DNA of 64,000 nucleotides from Puniceicoccaceae bacterium 5H (GCA_009772895.1 WOUP01000007.1:1-64000); one strand, 5' to 3'. Positions 25,291 through 34,240 are shown, counted from the first letter of the stretch. Made by a program: numbers and translations. The notes: a model not told the origin generated them from the letters alone.

Positions 25291-25329
25291 AAAGAAAAAG
25301 GCGCGCCGCTCAGTAGAAGCGGCACGCCT
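25291..25329 (-). terminator. Terminator after the PL11 lyase gene
   Basis: Imperfect stem ggcgtgccgct/agcggcgcgcc on the minus strand followed by a T-rich run (tttttctttg), placed between the lyase stop at 25360 and the receptor start. It may dampen but not block read-through to the receptor. Confidence 0.6.
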
Positions 25330-25359
25330 GCTCAAAGGAGAAACTTAACGGCGATCGGG

Positions 25360-27309
25360 CTATTTGGCCGCACGCACCTGCACGTCCGGCCGCTTGGGCA
25401 GGGGCGCCTTGGGATCGAGGTAGAAGCTCGGGTGCGGGGGCTGGTTGTAAGCGACGTTTTGCCAGGCGAGGGCTACGCGGTATTGCGGGTCGTGCAACAG
25501 CGTGTAGAGCCGGTATTCGGTGGGGATGGTGGTGGTGTAGACGCGCAGTTCCTGATTGTCGCGCGTGCGCCAGACCACTTCCTCGCGCCAGTCGCCCCAG
25601 ATGTCGCCGCTGATGGCGGGGGTTGCCTTGGTGCCGTTGTTGGAGGTGCAGTTGTGGGCGATGAGCAGCGGCACCAGTTCCTCGTCCTGCCAGTTCCACT
25701 TGAGGATGAAGTTCTGGTCGAGCAGCTCACGCAACAGGTCGCCGTCCCACCAGATGGCGAAGTTGGTCGGCAGGCCACGCGGTTTGTCCAGCACGCGTTC
25801 ACCCTGGGCGTTGTAGATGCCCTCCATGCCGGCGCCTGCTGCCCAGGATTCGGAGCCCGGCCAGCGCGGATCCATGTTCAGGGCCAGGCCACGCCCCGGC
25901 CCCTCGCCCTTGTCCATGCCGGATTCCGCCGCGTGGACGGAGGGGATGGTAAAGATGGGCTCGCCGGTGGCGGCGTCGCGCATGCTCATGCCCTGGTCGT
26001 CGAAGCGTTCCTGGATATCGAAGATCTCGAGGCCGGGGTGGGAAGGGACGTGATCGGTCACATGCAGGGCGTCACCGTGGCCCCAGCCGGTGGAATGGAG
26101 CCCCGTGCCGTCGTCGTCGATCACCATGGCGCCGTAGACGATTTCCTGGCGGCCGTCCTCGTCGACATCGGCCGAGGCGAGGTTGTGATTGCCCTGACCG
26201 GCGTAGGCCTGATTTTCCTCGCTGGCGGAACTGTCGAAGACCCAACGCTGGGTCAAGTCCTGGCCGTCCCAATCCCAGGCGGCCAGCACGGCGCGGGTGT
26301 AGTAGCCCCGGCACATGACGGCGCTCGGGTGCTCACCGTCGAGGTAGGCCACGGTGGCGAGAAAGCGGTCCATGCGGTTGCCGTAGCCATCGCCCCACAC
26401 CTCGGCCATTTGCTCCTGCGTCGGGTTTTCGATCGTGGGGTGGCGGCTGGGCACGTAATCGACGGTGTCGAGCGCCTTGCCCGTGGTGCCTTCAAAAACG
26501 GTCAGATATTCCGGACCGGTGATGATATAGCCGCGCTCGTTGACGTAGTCTGCATCGGCATCGCCGATGGTCTGGCCGGTGCCGTCGACCGTGCCGTCGG
26601 CCGTCTTGCAGATCACTTCCGCGCGGCCGTCGCCGTCGAAATCGTAGACCATGAACTGCGTGTAGTGCGCACCGGCGCGGATGTTGCGGCCCAGGTCGAT
26701 CTGCCAGAGCAGCGTGCCATCAAACTCGTAGGCCTGCAGGTAGACGGGGTCGGTGACGCCGGGGCGGGAATTGTCCTGCGAACTGCCCTCCTGCTTCAGG
26801 ACGATCTCGAGCGCGCCGTCGCCGTCCAGATCGGCCACCGAGGCATCATTGGGCGTATAGCCTTCCGGCGTCTGCAAGGGGATGCGGTGGTAGGGTAGGG
26901 GCTCCGAACCCGCCTCCAGCGTATAGCCGGGGTCGTCGGTCGAGACCTCGTTGCCGTTCACGACCGGGACGACCTCGTAGGTCGTTTCGCGTTCGAGGGA
27001 CGGGCGTTGATCGACGAACCAGGTGGGGCCGCCTAGCGGCTGCGCGTTGAGCTTCACGCGGCCACCGTGGTCTTGCCCGCGGGACTGGAACGCGCCCCAG
27101 TCGGTGTCGTGCTCCGGTTTGGCCGTGAGCCGGTAGACGTTAAAGGCGACGTTGTCGGCGTCGTCGGCCAGCAAGCGCCAGCTGACAAAGACCTTGCCGT
27201 CGGGCTGGTGCACGGCCACGACGCCTCGGTCGAGGTGCTCCACCAGCGGCTGGGCTTGCGCGGAAAGGGTGAGGGTCGCCAACAAGAGGGAGAGGGTAGG
27301 GCGTAACAT
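25360..27309 (-). CDS. Rhamnogalacturonan lyase, polysaccharide lyase family 11
   Basis: A 649-residue secreted enzyme with a signal peptide (LSLLLATLTLSAQA). The sequence follows PL11 (YesW/YesX) from end to end: EHLDRGVVAVHQPDGKVFVS, ADLDGDGALEIVLKQ, DPVYLQAYEFDGTLLWQIDLG, DFDGDGRAEVICKTADGT, QGNHNLASADVDEDGRQEI, GWGHGDALHVTDH, ATPAISGDIWGDWREEVVWR and PTEYRLYTLLHDPQYR. The multiple DxDGDG loops bind calcium around an eight-bladed propeller. It cleaves the rhamnosyl-galacturonic acid bond in pectin rhamnogalacturonan I by beta-elimination, making oligomers for the adjacent TonB receptor. Confidence 0.93.
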   Translation of the reverse strand: MLRPTLSLLLATLTLSAQAQPLVEHLDRGVVAVHQPDGKVFVSWRLLADDADNVAFNVYRLTAKPEHDTDWGAFQSRGQDHGGRVKLNAQPLGGPTWFVDQRPSLERETTYEVVPVVNGNEVSTDDPGYTLEAGSEPLPYHRIPLQTPEGYTPNDASVADLDGDGALEIVLKQEGSSQDNSRPGVTDPVYLQAYEFDGTLLWQIDLGRNIRAGAHYTQFMVYDFDGDGRAEVICKTADGTVDGTGQTIGDADADYVNERGYIITGPEYLTVFEGTTGKALDTVDYVPSRHPTIENPTQEQMAEVWGDGYGNRMDRFLATVAYLDGEHPSAVMCRGYYTRAVLAAWDWDGQDLTQRWVFDSSASEENQAYAGQGNHNLASADVDEDGRQEIVYGAMVIDDDGTGLHSTGWGHGDALHVTDHVPSHPGLEIFDIQERFDDQGMSMRDAATGEPIFTIPSVHAAESGMDKGEGPGRGLALNMDPRWPGSESWAAGAGMEGIYNAQGERVLDKPRGLPTNFAIWWDGDLLRELLDQNFILKWNWQDEELVPLLIAHNCTSNNGTKATPAISGDIWGDWREEVVWRTRDNQELRVYTTTIPTEYRLYTLLHDPQYRVALAWQNVAYNQPPHPSFYLDPKAPLPKRPDVQVRAAK

Positions 27310-27397
27310 ACCTGATCAGCCTACGCCATGGCCGCCACAAGCGCAGCTGTCCCAAAGTCTGCACGTCTGAAAAAAGTGTTTGCGCGGCGAGAGCCTT

Positions 27398-27461
27398 CCG
27401 GTGGTGTCGTCCGCTACGCGTCCTCAACTGCCGACTACGTTATGGCAAGCCTTCAGCTTGC
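27398..27461 (-). repeat. Modular hairpin repeat, copy 4 (inverted, partly decayed)
   Basis: ccggtggtgtcg with an inner cgc/gcg stem, then cctcaac, a degraded right arm (tgccgactac), and the ttatggcaagccttcagcttgc module, the reverse complement of the first hairpin of copy 1. Confidence 0.65.
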
Positions 27462-27623
27462 TGGTGGATCGGATGCGGGAGGGGACCACGATCGGCTCGC
27501 GGCTGAACAATTTTGCATCTACGCCCCGCTCTCGTTGTGGCTGTCGGTGCCTCTTATTGCCTTGTGGTCAGTGTTAAAAAGCGCATCGCGTAACTTTGTT
27601 CCCCGCCATAAACGGCGGGGCGC

Positions 27624-27687
27624 CGCATCCCGGTGGGATGCCAGCTTGTAGCCGGTGGTTGAGCCCACTTGCAGGAGATGCCACCGG
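27624..27687 (+). repeat. Modular hairpin repeat, copy 5
   Basis: gcatccc-ggt-gggatgc hairpin, cagcttgtagccggtggttgag and a closing ccaccgg. The inner stem is lost. Confidence 0.6.
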
Positions 27688-27721
27688 CCGCCCTGGAAGC
27701 GGTGCCAGCAGGCTCCGGAAC

Positions 27722-27753
27722 AAAAAAGGCTCCGATGTCTTCACGTCGGAGCC
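27722..27753 (-). terminator. Rho-independent terminator of the enoyl reductase gene
   Basis: On the minus strand ggctccga(cgtgaaga)catcggagcc forms a 9-10 bp stem followed by six T, 29 bases past the stop at 27782. Confidence 0.85.
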
Positions 27754-27781
27754 TGCAAGCTGATGGAATGGATCCGCCGGC

Positions 27782-28762
27782 CTACGGCTCGAGCAGGACC
27801 TTGCCGAGTTTGGGCGAGGTGCTGGCTTCGAGGGCCTGGGCGAAGTCCTGGATCTTGTAGGTCGCGGAGACCGGGGCGCTGATCACGCCCGTGCGCATGA
27901 GGTTGAACAGGTTGTCGAACATCACCTGGATGCGCTCGGGAGAGTTGTCCCGATACCAGCGGTCGAGCCAGAAGCCCTTCAGGCAGATATCGTTGAAGAT
28001 CAGGTAGCGCGTGGGCCAGCGCACGGCCTCGAAGGTCATGGCACCAAAAGTGATGTGCGTGCCGCCGCGCGAGAGCGCCTTGACCAGTCGGATCGCGCTT
28101 TCGCCCCCGACCGAGTTGAAGGCCAGCGTCACTTCGCCGCCGTCGGTCAACGCCTTGACCTGCTTTTCGTAGCCGCTGTCTTCGGTCACGACCACATCGG
28201 CGCCGTAGCCCTTCAACGGCTCGATCAGCTCCTCGCGGCGCACGACGTTGAGGGTGCGCAGGCCGAGGTACTTGGCCATCTGGATCGTGAAAAGGCCCAC
28301 GGCGGAGTTCGCGGCGTTCTGGACGATCCAGGAGCCCTCGTGGATGTTTGCGTCCCGCAGGATGCGCCAGGCCGTCGGCGGGTTGACCCACGCCATGGCG
28401 GCGAGGTCGAGGTCCACATCGGCGGGCACCTTCCAGACGTCCTTGGCCGGGACGACGGCAGCGGTCTGCCACACCCCCGCATTTTCGGGGAAGCGGATGC
28501 GATCGCCGGCGCGCAAGTGGGTGACCTCGCTGCCGACTTCGATCACTTCGGCGACGCCTTCGCGACCGCCCACGGCCGGTAACTCGGCCAGCTTGCCGTA
28601 ACTGCCCAGCACCATGCCGAAATCGCTGGGATTGATCACGGCCTTGAGCAGTTTGATTTTCACCTCCTGCGGGCCCACCTCTGGCAGAGGCCGTTCCTCC
28701 AGGCGGAGGACGTCGGCAGGCTTACCGTGTTCGTGATAAGTAATGGCGAGGGTTGTATCCAC
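27782..28762 (-). CDS. Zinc-free MDR-type trans-2-enoyl-CoA/ACP reductase
   Basis: About 326 residues from a GTG at 28762. The MDR fold is recognisable: N-terminal catalytic half with INPSDFGMVLGSYGKLAELP and GGREGVAEVIEVGSEVTHLRAGDRI; then the Rossmann half starting GSWIVQNAANSAVGLFTIQMAK, with NAANSAVG as dinucleotide loop, and LNVVRREELIEPLKGYGAD. These match mitochondrial MECR/ETR1-type enoyl reductases, which reduce 2-enoyl thioesters with NADPH. No zinc ligands are seen. An upstream ATG at 28831 would add a basic leader; it is less likely. Confidence 0.8.
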   Translation of the reverse strand: MDTTLAITYHEHGKPADVLRLEERPLPEVGPQEVKIKLLKAVINPSDFGMVLGSYGKLAELPAVGGREGVAEVIEVGSEVTHLRAGDRIRFPENAGVWQTAAVVPAKDVWKVPADVDLDLAAMAWVNPPTAWRILRDANIHEGSWIVQNAANSAVGLFTIQMAKYLGLRTLNVVRREELIEPLKGYGADVVVTEDSGYEKQVKALTDGGEVTLAFNSVGGESAIRLVKALSRGGTHITFGAMTFEAVRWPTRYLIFNDICLKGFWLDRWYRDNSPERIQVMFDNLFNLMRTGVISAPVSATYKIQDFAQALEASTSPKLGKVLLEP

Positions 28763-28901
28763 GAGACATAACCTGTCACTACGTGCGGGGGTTCGCCAGA
28801 GGAAATTAAGAGAAAATCCAGTCCAGCGCATTTAAATCTTCCCCTTTGCGTTTGCGGTCGACCGGCCACGCCGCAAGCTTGCACCAACGGAATTTCACAC
28901 T

Positions 28902-30968
28902 ATGGAGCATCCTTTTCTCGACGACCGCCTGGAGATCCGCTGGAGCCAATTGACGCCTGAACGCGTGCAGCCCGACATCGAGCTCGCCCTCAAACAGGCC
29001 CAAGCCGCCGTGGATACCATCGCCCAGCGCGACCCGCTCACGCTGACCTTCGAGAACACCTTCCACGCTCTGGAGGCCGCCACCGAGCAGCTGCAGCACG
29101 CGTGGGGGCTCGTCAGCCACCTCGATTCGGTCCGCAACTCGGGCGCCCTGCGCGAAGCTTACAACGCCATGCTGCCCCAGGTGACCGCGTTTTTCGCGCG
29201 CATCCCGCTCAACGACGCGCTCTACGGCACCTTGAAGGCCTACGCCCAGAGCAAGGCCGCTCAGGAGTTGACCCCGGTCAAACAGCGCTACATCGAAGAG
29301 ACGCTGGCCGACTTCCGCGAAAGCGGGGCCGAGCTGCCGGCCGAGAAGAAGGAGCGGCTGGAGCAGATCGAAAACGAGCTGTCGCGCCTGACCCAGAAGT
29401 TCAGCGAAAACGACCTCGACGCGACCAACGCCTACGAGAAGATCGTGACGGACGGGTCCCTGCTTACCGGTCTGCCCGAATCTGCCAAAGAAGCCGCCCG
29501 GGAAAGCGCGCTGCGCAAGGGCCACGGCACCGAAGAGGCCCCGCAGTGGCGCTTTACCCTGCAGGCCCCGTCCTTCATGCCGGCGTTGAAGTACCTCGAT
29601 AGCGATGACCTGCGTCAGGAGCTCTACCAGGCCTTTGCCCAGGTGGCCGCCCACGGTGAGCACGACAATACGCCCATCCTGCGCGAGATCCTGCAACTGC
29701 GCCAGGAAAAGGCCGAGCTGCTGGGCAAACCCCACTTTGCCGATGTGGTGCTCGAACGCCGTATGGCCCGTCACGGCAAGGCCGCGCTCGACTTCGTCGA
29801 AGACCTGCACCGCAAGACCAAGCCGGCCTTCGATCAGGAAAACGATGAGCTGGAAGCATTTCGCGCCGAGCAGACGAACACGCCCAAGCGTCACCTTGCG
29901 CCCTGGGAGGGTGCCTACTGGGCTGAAAAGCTGCGCCGCGACCGCTACGATTTCGACGAGGAAGAGCTGCGCCCCTACTTCCCCATCGCCCGGGTCGTGG
30001 AGGGCATGTTTGCCCTCGTGGAAAAGGTCTTCGGCGTGCGCATCGGTGAGCGCACCGGCGTCGACAAGCCCGAGGTCTGGCACGAAGACGTGGAGTTTTA
30101 CGACGTCATCGACGCCCAAACCGGCGTCAACCTCGGCTCGTTCTATGCCGACTGGTTCCCGCGCGAAGACAAGCGCAGCGGGGCCTGGATGAACCATCTG
30201 CGCACGGGCGAGCGTCCGCCTCAGGGCCAATGGACGCCCCACCTGGGGTTGATGGCCGGTAATCTGACCCCGCCCACCGGAGGCAAGCCGGCCCTGCTGA
30301 CCCACCGCGATGTCGAGACGATCTTCCACGAGTTCGGCCACCTGCTGCATCACCTGCTCGGAGAGGTCGAAATCAAGGCGCTCAACGGCACCAACGTGGC
30401 CTGGGACTTCGTGGAACTGCCCTCGCAGATGATGGAAAACTGGTGCTGGGAGCGCGAGAGCCTCGACCTGTTTGCCCGCCATTACGAAACCGGCGAGCCC
30501 ATCCCGGAGGGACTCTTCGCCAAGATGAAGGCCGCGCGCAACTTCTTCGCCGCCCGCTTCCAGATGCGTCAGCTGAGCTTTGGCAAGATGGACCTCGAGA
30601 TGCACCTGAACCCGGGCCGCTTCCTCGAGGGCGATCTCGATGCGCAGCTCGACGAGGTCTTGCGTGACTACCTGACGCCGACCGAGCCGCGCGCCGCCCA
30701 CATCATCCGGCAATTCGGGCACCTCTTCAGCAATCCCACGGGCTATGCCGCCGGCTACTACAGCTACAAGTGGGCGGAAGTGCTCGATGCCGACGCCTTC
30801 ACGCGCTTCCAGAAAGAGGGCCTGATGAACCCCGCGGTGGGTCGCGCGTTCCGCGAAAACGTGCTTTCCAAGGGCAACAGCGACGATCCCGCCGTGCTCT
30901 TCCGCAACTTCATGGGCCGCGATCCCGACCCGCAGGCTCTGCTCAAGCGCCTCGGCCTCGTGGCGTAG
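28902..30968 (+). CDS. prlC: M3 family oligopeptidase (PrlC/oligopeptidase A type)
   Basis: A 688-residue cytosolic zinc metallopeptidase. The active-site helix is His476-Glu-Phe-Gly-His480 (FHEFGHLLHHLL), with the third ligand Glu in NVAWDFVELPSQMMENW and the MDLEMH block downstream. It degrades short peptides and signal-peptide fragments. Length and N-terminal ENTFHALEAATEQLQHAWG fit oligopeptidase A rather than mammalian thimet enzymes. It is alone on the plus strand. The reading frame starts at an ATG 16 bases downstream of a purine-poor spacer, with no obvious Shine-Dalgarno. Confidence 0.93.
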   Translation: MEHPFLDDRLEIRWSQLTPERVQPDIELALKQAQAAVDTIAQRDPLTLTFENTFHALEAATEQLQHAWGLVSHLDSVRNSGALREAYNAMLPQVTAFFARIPLNDALYGTLKAYAQSKAAQELTPVKQRYIEETLADFRESGAELPAEKKERLEQIENELSRLTQKFSENDLDATNAYEKIVTDGSLLTGLPESAKEAARESALRKGHGTEEAPQWRFTLQAPSFMPALKYLDSDDLRQELYQAFAQVAAHGEHDNTPILREILQLRQEKAELLGKPHFADVVLERRMARHGKAALDFVEDLHRKTKPAFDQENDELEAFRAEQTNTPKRHLAPWEGAYWAEKLRRDRYDFDEEELRPYFPIARVVEGMFALVEKVFGVRIGERTGVDKPEVWHEDVEFYDVIDAQTGVNLGSFYADWFPREDKRSGAWMNHLRTGERPPQGQWTPHLGLMAGNLTPPTGGKPALLTHRDVETIFHEFGHLLHHLLGEVEIKALNGTNVAWDFVELPSQMMENWCWERESLDLFARHYETGEPIPEGLFAKMKAARNFFAARFQMRQLSFGKMDLEMHLNPGRFLEGDLDAQLDEVLRDYLTPTEPRAAHIIRQFGHLFSNPTGYAAGYYSYKWAEVLDADAFTRFQKEGLMNPAVGRAFRENVLSKGNSDDPAVLFRNFMGRDPDPQALLKRLGLVA

Positions 30969-31286
30969 CCCTGCTTGGGGCAATCGCACGCCTTTGGTCG
31001 TGGCTGGCACCTCTTCAAGGTGCATCCAAAGGCGTGACGGCAACCGGTGGTGTCGCCCGCATGGCGAGCTCAACCACCGGCTACAGGCTGGCATCCCCTC
31101 GGGATGCCGGAACCTCTGGTGGGCGTAGTCTCCAGACAAGCCGCCTCATCCGGTGAGTCGACGGTGTGTGAGGGCAGGAAACACCTCTCACGCCATCCAA
31201 AGCGAACTCGATTCGCACTCCATCGTGCGGCCTGCGGAGCTGCAATAGCGCTTGGCAACGCCCGACCTGGCGGTTAGATTAGGTGC
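30969..31286. other. Gene-free region with repeat copy 6
   Basis: About 318 bases without a credible gene. Most of the first half is modular hairpin repeat copy 6 (31007-31110). The rest has no clear feature; agg at 31281-31283 could serve the next start. Confidence 0.6.
31007..31110 (-). repeat. Modular hairpin repeat, copy 6 (inverted)
   Basis: In inverted order: gcacctcttcaaggtgc hairpin, core ccggtggtgtcgcc-cgcat-ggcgagctcaaccaccgg with a 5-bp inner stem, then ctacaggctggcatccc-ctc-gggatgcc. Outer arms match the other copies exactly, the inner stem differs but pairs. Confidence 0.75.
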
Positions 31287-31865
31287 GTGGCAATGGGCGA
31301 GACAGGTTATCGGCAACGCACGCTCGGGCTGGGCAAGGTAGGCCCGGAGGGCAGCCTGTGGCCGACGCTGGTCTGGATCGCCGTGTTGATCGAGATCGGC
31401 TACCGCCACGGCATGGCGCTCTGGGCGCAAGCGGATCGCCTGCGCGCCGGCGCGACTGCCTACCTGCACGCTACCCCCGAAGCCCAGTGGCCGGCTCCGA
31501 TCCTCGATTCGGTCGAATCGGAGATGCGCTTCGGCCTCATCATGCTGGTCCTGGTGGCGGCAGGCCTCTGCATTTTACTGATTCGGGCCTGGCGGTGGCT
31601 GCGCGCGCCACGGGCAGAAGTCACCCTGCACCAGCTGAGCTACCGTCCTCACGTCGCCACCGCCGGTTATACGATCCAGCTCCAGGACATGACGCGCATC
31701 AGTCTCAATGCGCGTGGCGAGTGCGGTCTCGTGCTGCGTAACGGCGAGTTTTTCCTGCTGGGCCAAGGCTGGCCGCGCAAGCGGAGCGAACTGCTCTACC
31801 AGTTACTGCTCGACCGCGGCGTCGCGGGTGATCCCCTGCCGGCCGAGGCCCGATGGCAAGCCTGA
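31287..31865 (+). CDS. Two-helix membrane protein with C-terminal PH-like domain
   Basis: About 192 residues from GTG at 31287 (ATG at 31293 is also possible). One hydrophobic segment near residue 25-40 and a stronger one at GLIMLVLVAAGLCILLI, then a cytosolic domain (EVTLHQLSYRPHVATAGY, IQLQDMTRISLNARGE, GLVLRNGEFFLLGQGW) patterned like a bacterial PH domain. I do not recognise a named family. The next gene has a similar layout, so these look like neighbouring paralogues or partners. Confidence 0.6.
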   Translation: MAMGETGYRQRTLGLGKVGPEGSLWPTLVWIAVLIEIGYRHGMALWAQADRLRAGATAYLHATPEAQWPAPILDSVESEMRFGLIMLVLVAAGLCILLIRAWRWLRAPRAEVTLHQLSYRPHVATAGYTIQLQDMTRISLNARGECGLVLRNGEFFLLGQGWPRKRSELLYQLLLDRGVAGDPLPAEARWQA

Positions 31866-31979
31866 GGGGTCCAACTCGGGAACTGGCGTAAGCGACCTTG
31901 AGTAACGTGCTTAACATTTGCGCGATTGCCGCTTGCCGGGTTATGCGATATTTGTCATCGTAGCCCAACCTGAAAGGCA

Positions 31980-32447
31980 ATGATGATGCTCACTCCGCCC
32001 CTTGCTGCCGCGGGCCCGGCGATCGAAATCGAACGCGGCAAAAAGATCTGGGTCCTTCCCACCCTCGGCCTTGTTGCGGCCTTGGGCGTGTTTATTCTCC
32101 ACCTTACGGTCTTCGTCGACAGCGTGGCCGCGCTGTGGGTCGATGCGGCCATCGCGGCCTTCCTCCTCACCATCGCAATCCGCCTGGGCTGGATCGCCTA
32201 CCGGCTCTACCGCACCCCCTTTGCCCGCATCGAAGACGGCGTGTTGACGCTTTACGACAGTAACAGCTTTCGTAATCGCCAACTGCGAACCGACGAGATC
32301 CAGTCGTTTCACCTCGAACCCAACGCCAGCGTCAGCCTGCAACTGAGCCAGGGACGCCGCATCCCGGTGAAATTCTTTGGACTGGAGGAAAGCCAGCAGC
32401 TGCTCTTTATCGAGCGGTTGCGCGAAATGGGCATCCCCAGCCGCTAA
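31980..32447 (+). CDS. Two-helix membrane protein with C-terminal PH-like domain
   Basis: A 155-residue protein. Two hydrophobic helices (IWVLPTLGLVAALGVFILHL, WVDAAIAAFLLTIAIRLGWI) are followed by a small beta-rich domain with a PH-like pattern (PFARIEDGVLTLYDSNSF, LRTDEIQSFHLEPNASVSLQ, RRIPVKFFGLEESQQLLFI), like the protein just upstream. Function unknown. Three consecutive ATG codons at 31980-31988 make the exact start ambiguous. Confidence 0.6.
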   Translation: MMMLTPPLAAAGPAIEIERGKKIWVLPTLGLVAALGVFILHLTVFVDSVAALWVDAAIAAFLLTIAIRLGWIAYRLYRTPFARIEDGVLTLYDSNSFRNRQLRTDEIQSFHLEPNASVSLQLSQGRRIPVKFFGLEESQQLLFIERLREMGIPSR

Positions 32448-32453
32448 ACCAAA

Positions 32454-32484
32454 CCAGCAGGCACCGTATCCGGAAGCCTGCTGG
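32454..32484 (-). terminator. Terminator-like hairpin of the downstream PEP-CTERM gene
   Basis: A perfect 9-bp stem ccagcaggc/gcctgctgg, then on the minus strand a T-rich tail (tttggttt). It lies 25 bases past the PEP-CTERM stop at 32509. Confidence 0.55.
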
Positions 32485-32508
32485 CAAAAGAACCCGCTAA
32501 CGAGCATT

Positions 32509-33144
32509 CTAAGCCGTGCGGCGGCGACGGGTCCATAACAGACCGAGAGCCGCCATCCCGGCGAGCCCGGCATAGGTCGCGGGCTCCGGCACGGTAGAAA
32601 AAGCGGTATCGACGTTGTCGACCGTCAGGAAATTGGTGCCGTTGTAGTCGATAAAGATCGAATTCACCGGTGTATCGCTGACGAAGCCCCAGAACGTATC
32701 CGCATCGCTCATGGCCACGGAATCGACCATGACGCCATTAACGTAGATCGCGGCAGGGCTGGTTTCCGTCACCACCGATCCCGAGAAATCCGTCAGAAAC
32801 AGGTCGAACGACATGGCGTAGACAAAGCCCTCGTCGATCGAGAAGTTGAAGCCGTTGGTGCTGTTGAAGTTCGACAGCGCCCCGTTGTAGCTGTTGCCGC
32901 TATAGGTAAAGAGTGCGGCACCGGTCTCGGGCGTAATCGTGGTGCTGAGCCCCGTCGTGCTGATGGTGTAGCTGGCTGTCACGCCGTCGCTCACCCCCGA
33001 AAAATCTTCGGCGTAGCGCGACCAGGCGGAGTCGAGGGCAGCATCGAAGCTACTCCCCTCGGTGAAGGTCGTGACCACGCCATAGGCAGGCGTCGAAGCG
33101 GCCGAGAGCAGAGAAGCAGTGACAAAGAACGTGAGCGACTTCAT
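32509..33144 (-). CDS. PEP-CTERM protein (paralogue of the 33380 gene)
   Basis: A 211-residue exported protein: signal peptide (FFVTASLLSAASTPAYG), a mostly beta core, and the C-terminal VPEPATYAGLAG, hydrophobic helix and RRRRTA tail. The core shares DTFWGFVSDTPVNSIFIDYNGTNFLT with its neighbour at 33380, showing a tandem duplication. This core resembles the 'DUF/PEP-CTERM' carbohydrate-binding-like sandwich. It would be handled by an exosortase. Function unknown. Confidence 0.85.
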   Translation of the reverse strand: MKSLTFFVTASLLSAASTPAYGVVTTFTEGSSFDAALDSAWSRYAEDFSGVSDGVTASYTISTTGLSTTITPETGAALFTYSGNSYNGALSNFNSTNGFNFSIDEGFVYAMSFDLFLTDFSGSVVTETSPAAIYVNGVMVDSVAMSDADTFWGFVSDTPVNSIFIDYNGTNFLTVDNVDTAFSTVPEPATYAGLAGMAALGLLWTRRRRTA

Positions 33145-33379
33145 GGTGTGTATGGTATGGATTGAACGCAGTTAACGTAGGGTAATCCACTAACGCCTTT
33201 ATGGCGAATTTAAGTAAACCCTATGAGATGATCTTTTATACCTCTGATGAAGATCTTGAAGATCCTCATTAAAGAGCATTGTTTTACCCCACGATGGGCA
33301 GCGGATTCTGGTCAAAGCAGCGCCTGCCAAGCCGCTTGAAAGCGGCCCGGCGGGGCACGAAGGCGAGAAACGCTTGGCG

Positions 33380-34012
33380 TCAGGCGTGACGGCGGCGCAT
33401 CCCCAACAGCCCAAGCGCGGCCAGACCGGCCAGGGCGGCGTAGGTGGAGGCTTCGGGCACCGGTGTGTAGGCGATATTGATGTTGTCGAGCGTAAGGAAA
33501 TTTACGCCATTGTAATCAATGAAGACGGAGTTGACCGGCGTATCGCTGACGAAGCCGAAGAACGTATCCGGATCGTTGAAGTTCAGCACGCCCACCTGCA
33601 TGCCGTCTACGTAGACGACTCCCGGAGAGAGCGAAGTGATCGGTGCCGAAGTAAAATCGGTCAGGAACACATCGAAGCCCATTCCGTAGACCAGCCCGTC
33701 GTCGACTGTGAGGTAGAGCCCGCTGTCGGACTGGTAGCTGGCCAGAGCGCCGTCGTAGACGTTGTTCGGCAGGGTGAAGACCGAGCCGTTTTCTCCAGTG
33801 ATCGAGACATCCAGCGCCACATCCACGAGCTCGAAGCTCGGCAGCTGGGCGTAGGAAGCCACGGAGGTGAAATCTTCCGAGTGTTGCCAATACATCGGGT
33901 CGAGCGCGGCCTGGTAAGAGGCCGGCGTATCGTAGGCCGTAATCATGCCATACGAGGTAGTAGCCAGGCAGAGCAAAGTGCCTGAAGAGAGAGCGATGAG
34001 CGACTTCATCAA
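33380..34012 (-). CDS. PEP-CTERM protein (paralogue of the 32509 gene)
   Basis: A 210-residue exported protein closely related to the preceding gene: the core has DTFFGFVSDTPVNSVFIDYN and LYLTVDDGLVYGMGFDVFLTD in equivalent places. Its sorting signal is VPEASTYAALAG, a variant in which the usual VPEP is VPEA-S, followed by the helix and MRRRHA. The variant Pro-Glu-Ala is known in some members but is less common. Signal peptide near LSSGTLLCLATTSYG. Confidence 0.82.
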   Translation of the reverse strand: MMKSLIALSSGTLLCLATTSYGMITAYDTPASYQAALDPMYWQHSEDFTSVASYAQLPSFELVDVALDVSITGENGSVFTLPNNVYDGALASYQSDSGLYLTVDDGLVYGMGFDVFLTDFTSAPITSLSPGVVYVDGMQVGVLNFNDPDTFFGFVSDTPVNSVFIDYNGVNFLTLDNINIAYTPVPEASTYAALAGLAALGLLGMRRRHA

Positions 34013-34240
34013 AGCCTCATCTTACCCCCTTAATCCCGGTGGTCAAATATTACGTAAGTACATTATTTGTAAAGTCTAAGGTTGTATTCTCATTCGTAAT
34101 ACCCGAATCCGCCCAGTCGGATTGAGAACAAATCCCTATAGTCTTTAAAATAAGGCAAACGCCTGGTGCGGCAGCAACCGTCTATCACGTGAAGTGAGTT
34201 TGCGCTTGCCCGACGGGCAACGGATGATTTGGAGTAAATA

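Larger units (their letters stand above)
27310..27781. other. Gene-free region with repeat copies 4 and 5 and a terminator
   Basis: About 470 bases without a convincing gene. It contains an inverted repeat copy at 27398-27461, a decayed copy at 27624-27687, a cccgcc-ataaac-ggcggg hairpin at 27602, and the terminator of the enoyl reductase gene at 27722-27753. Confidence 0.6.

Noticed and set aside
28806-31139. A 777-codon open frame antisense to the M3 peptidase gene
   Set aside because: It covers the whole of a well-conserved gene, has no recognisable domain and shows shadow-frame composition.
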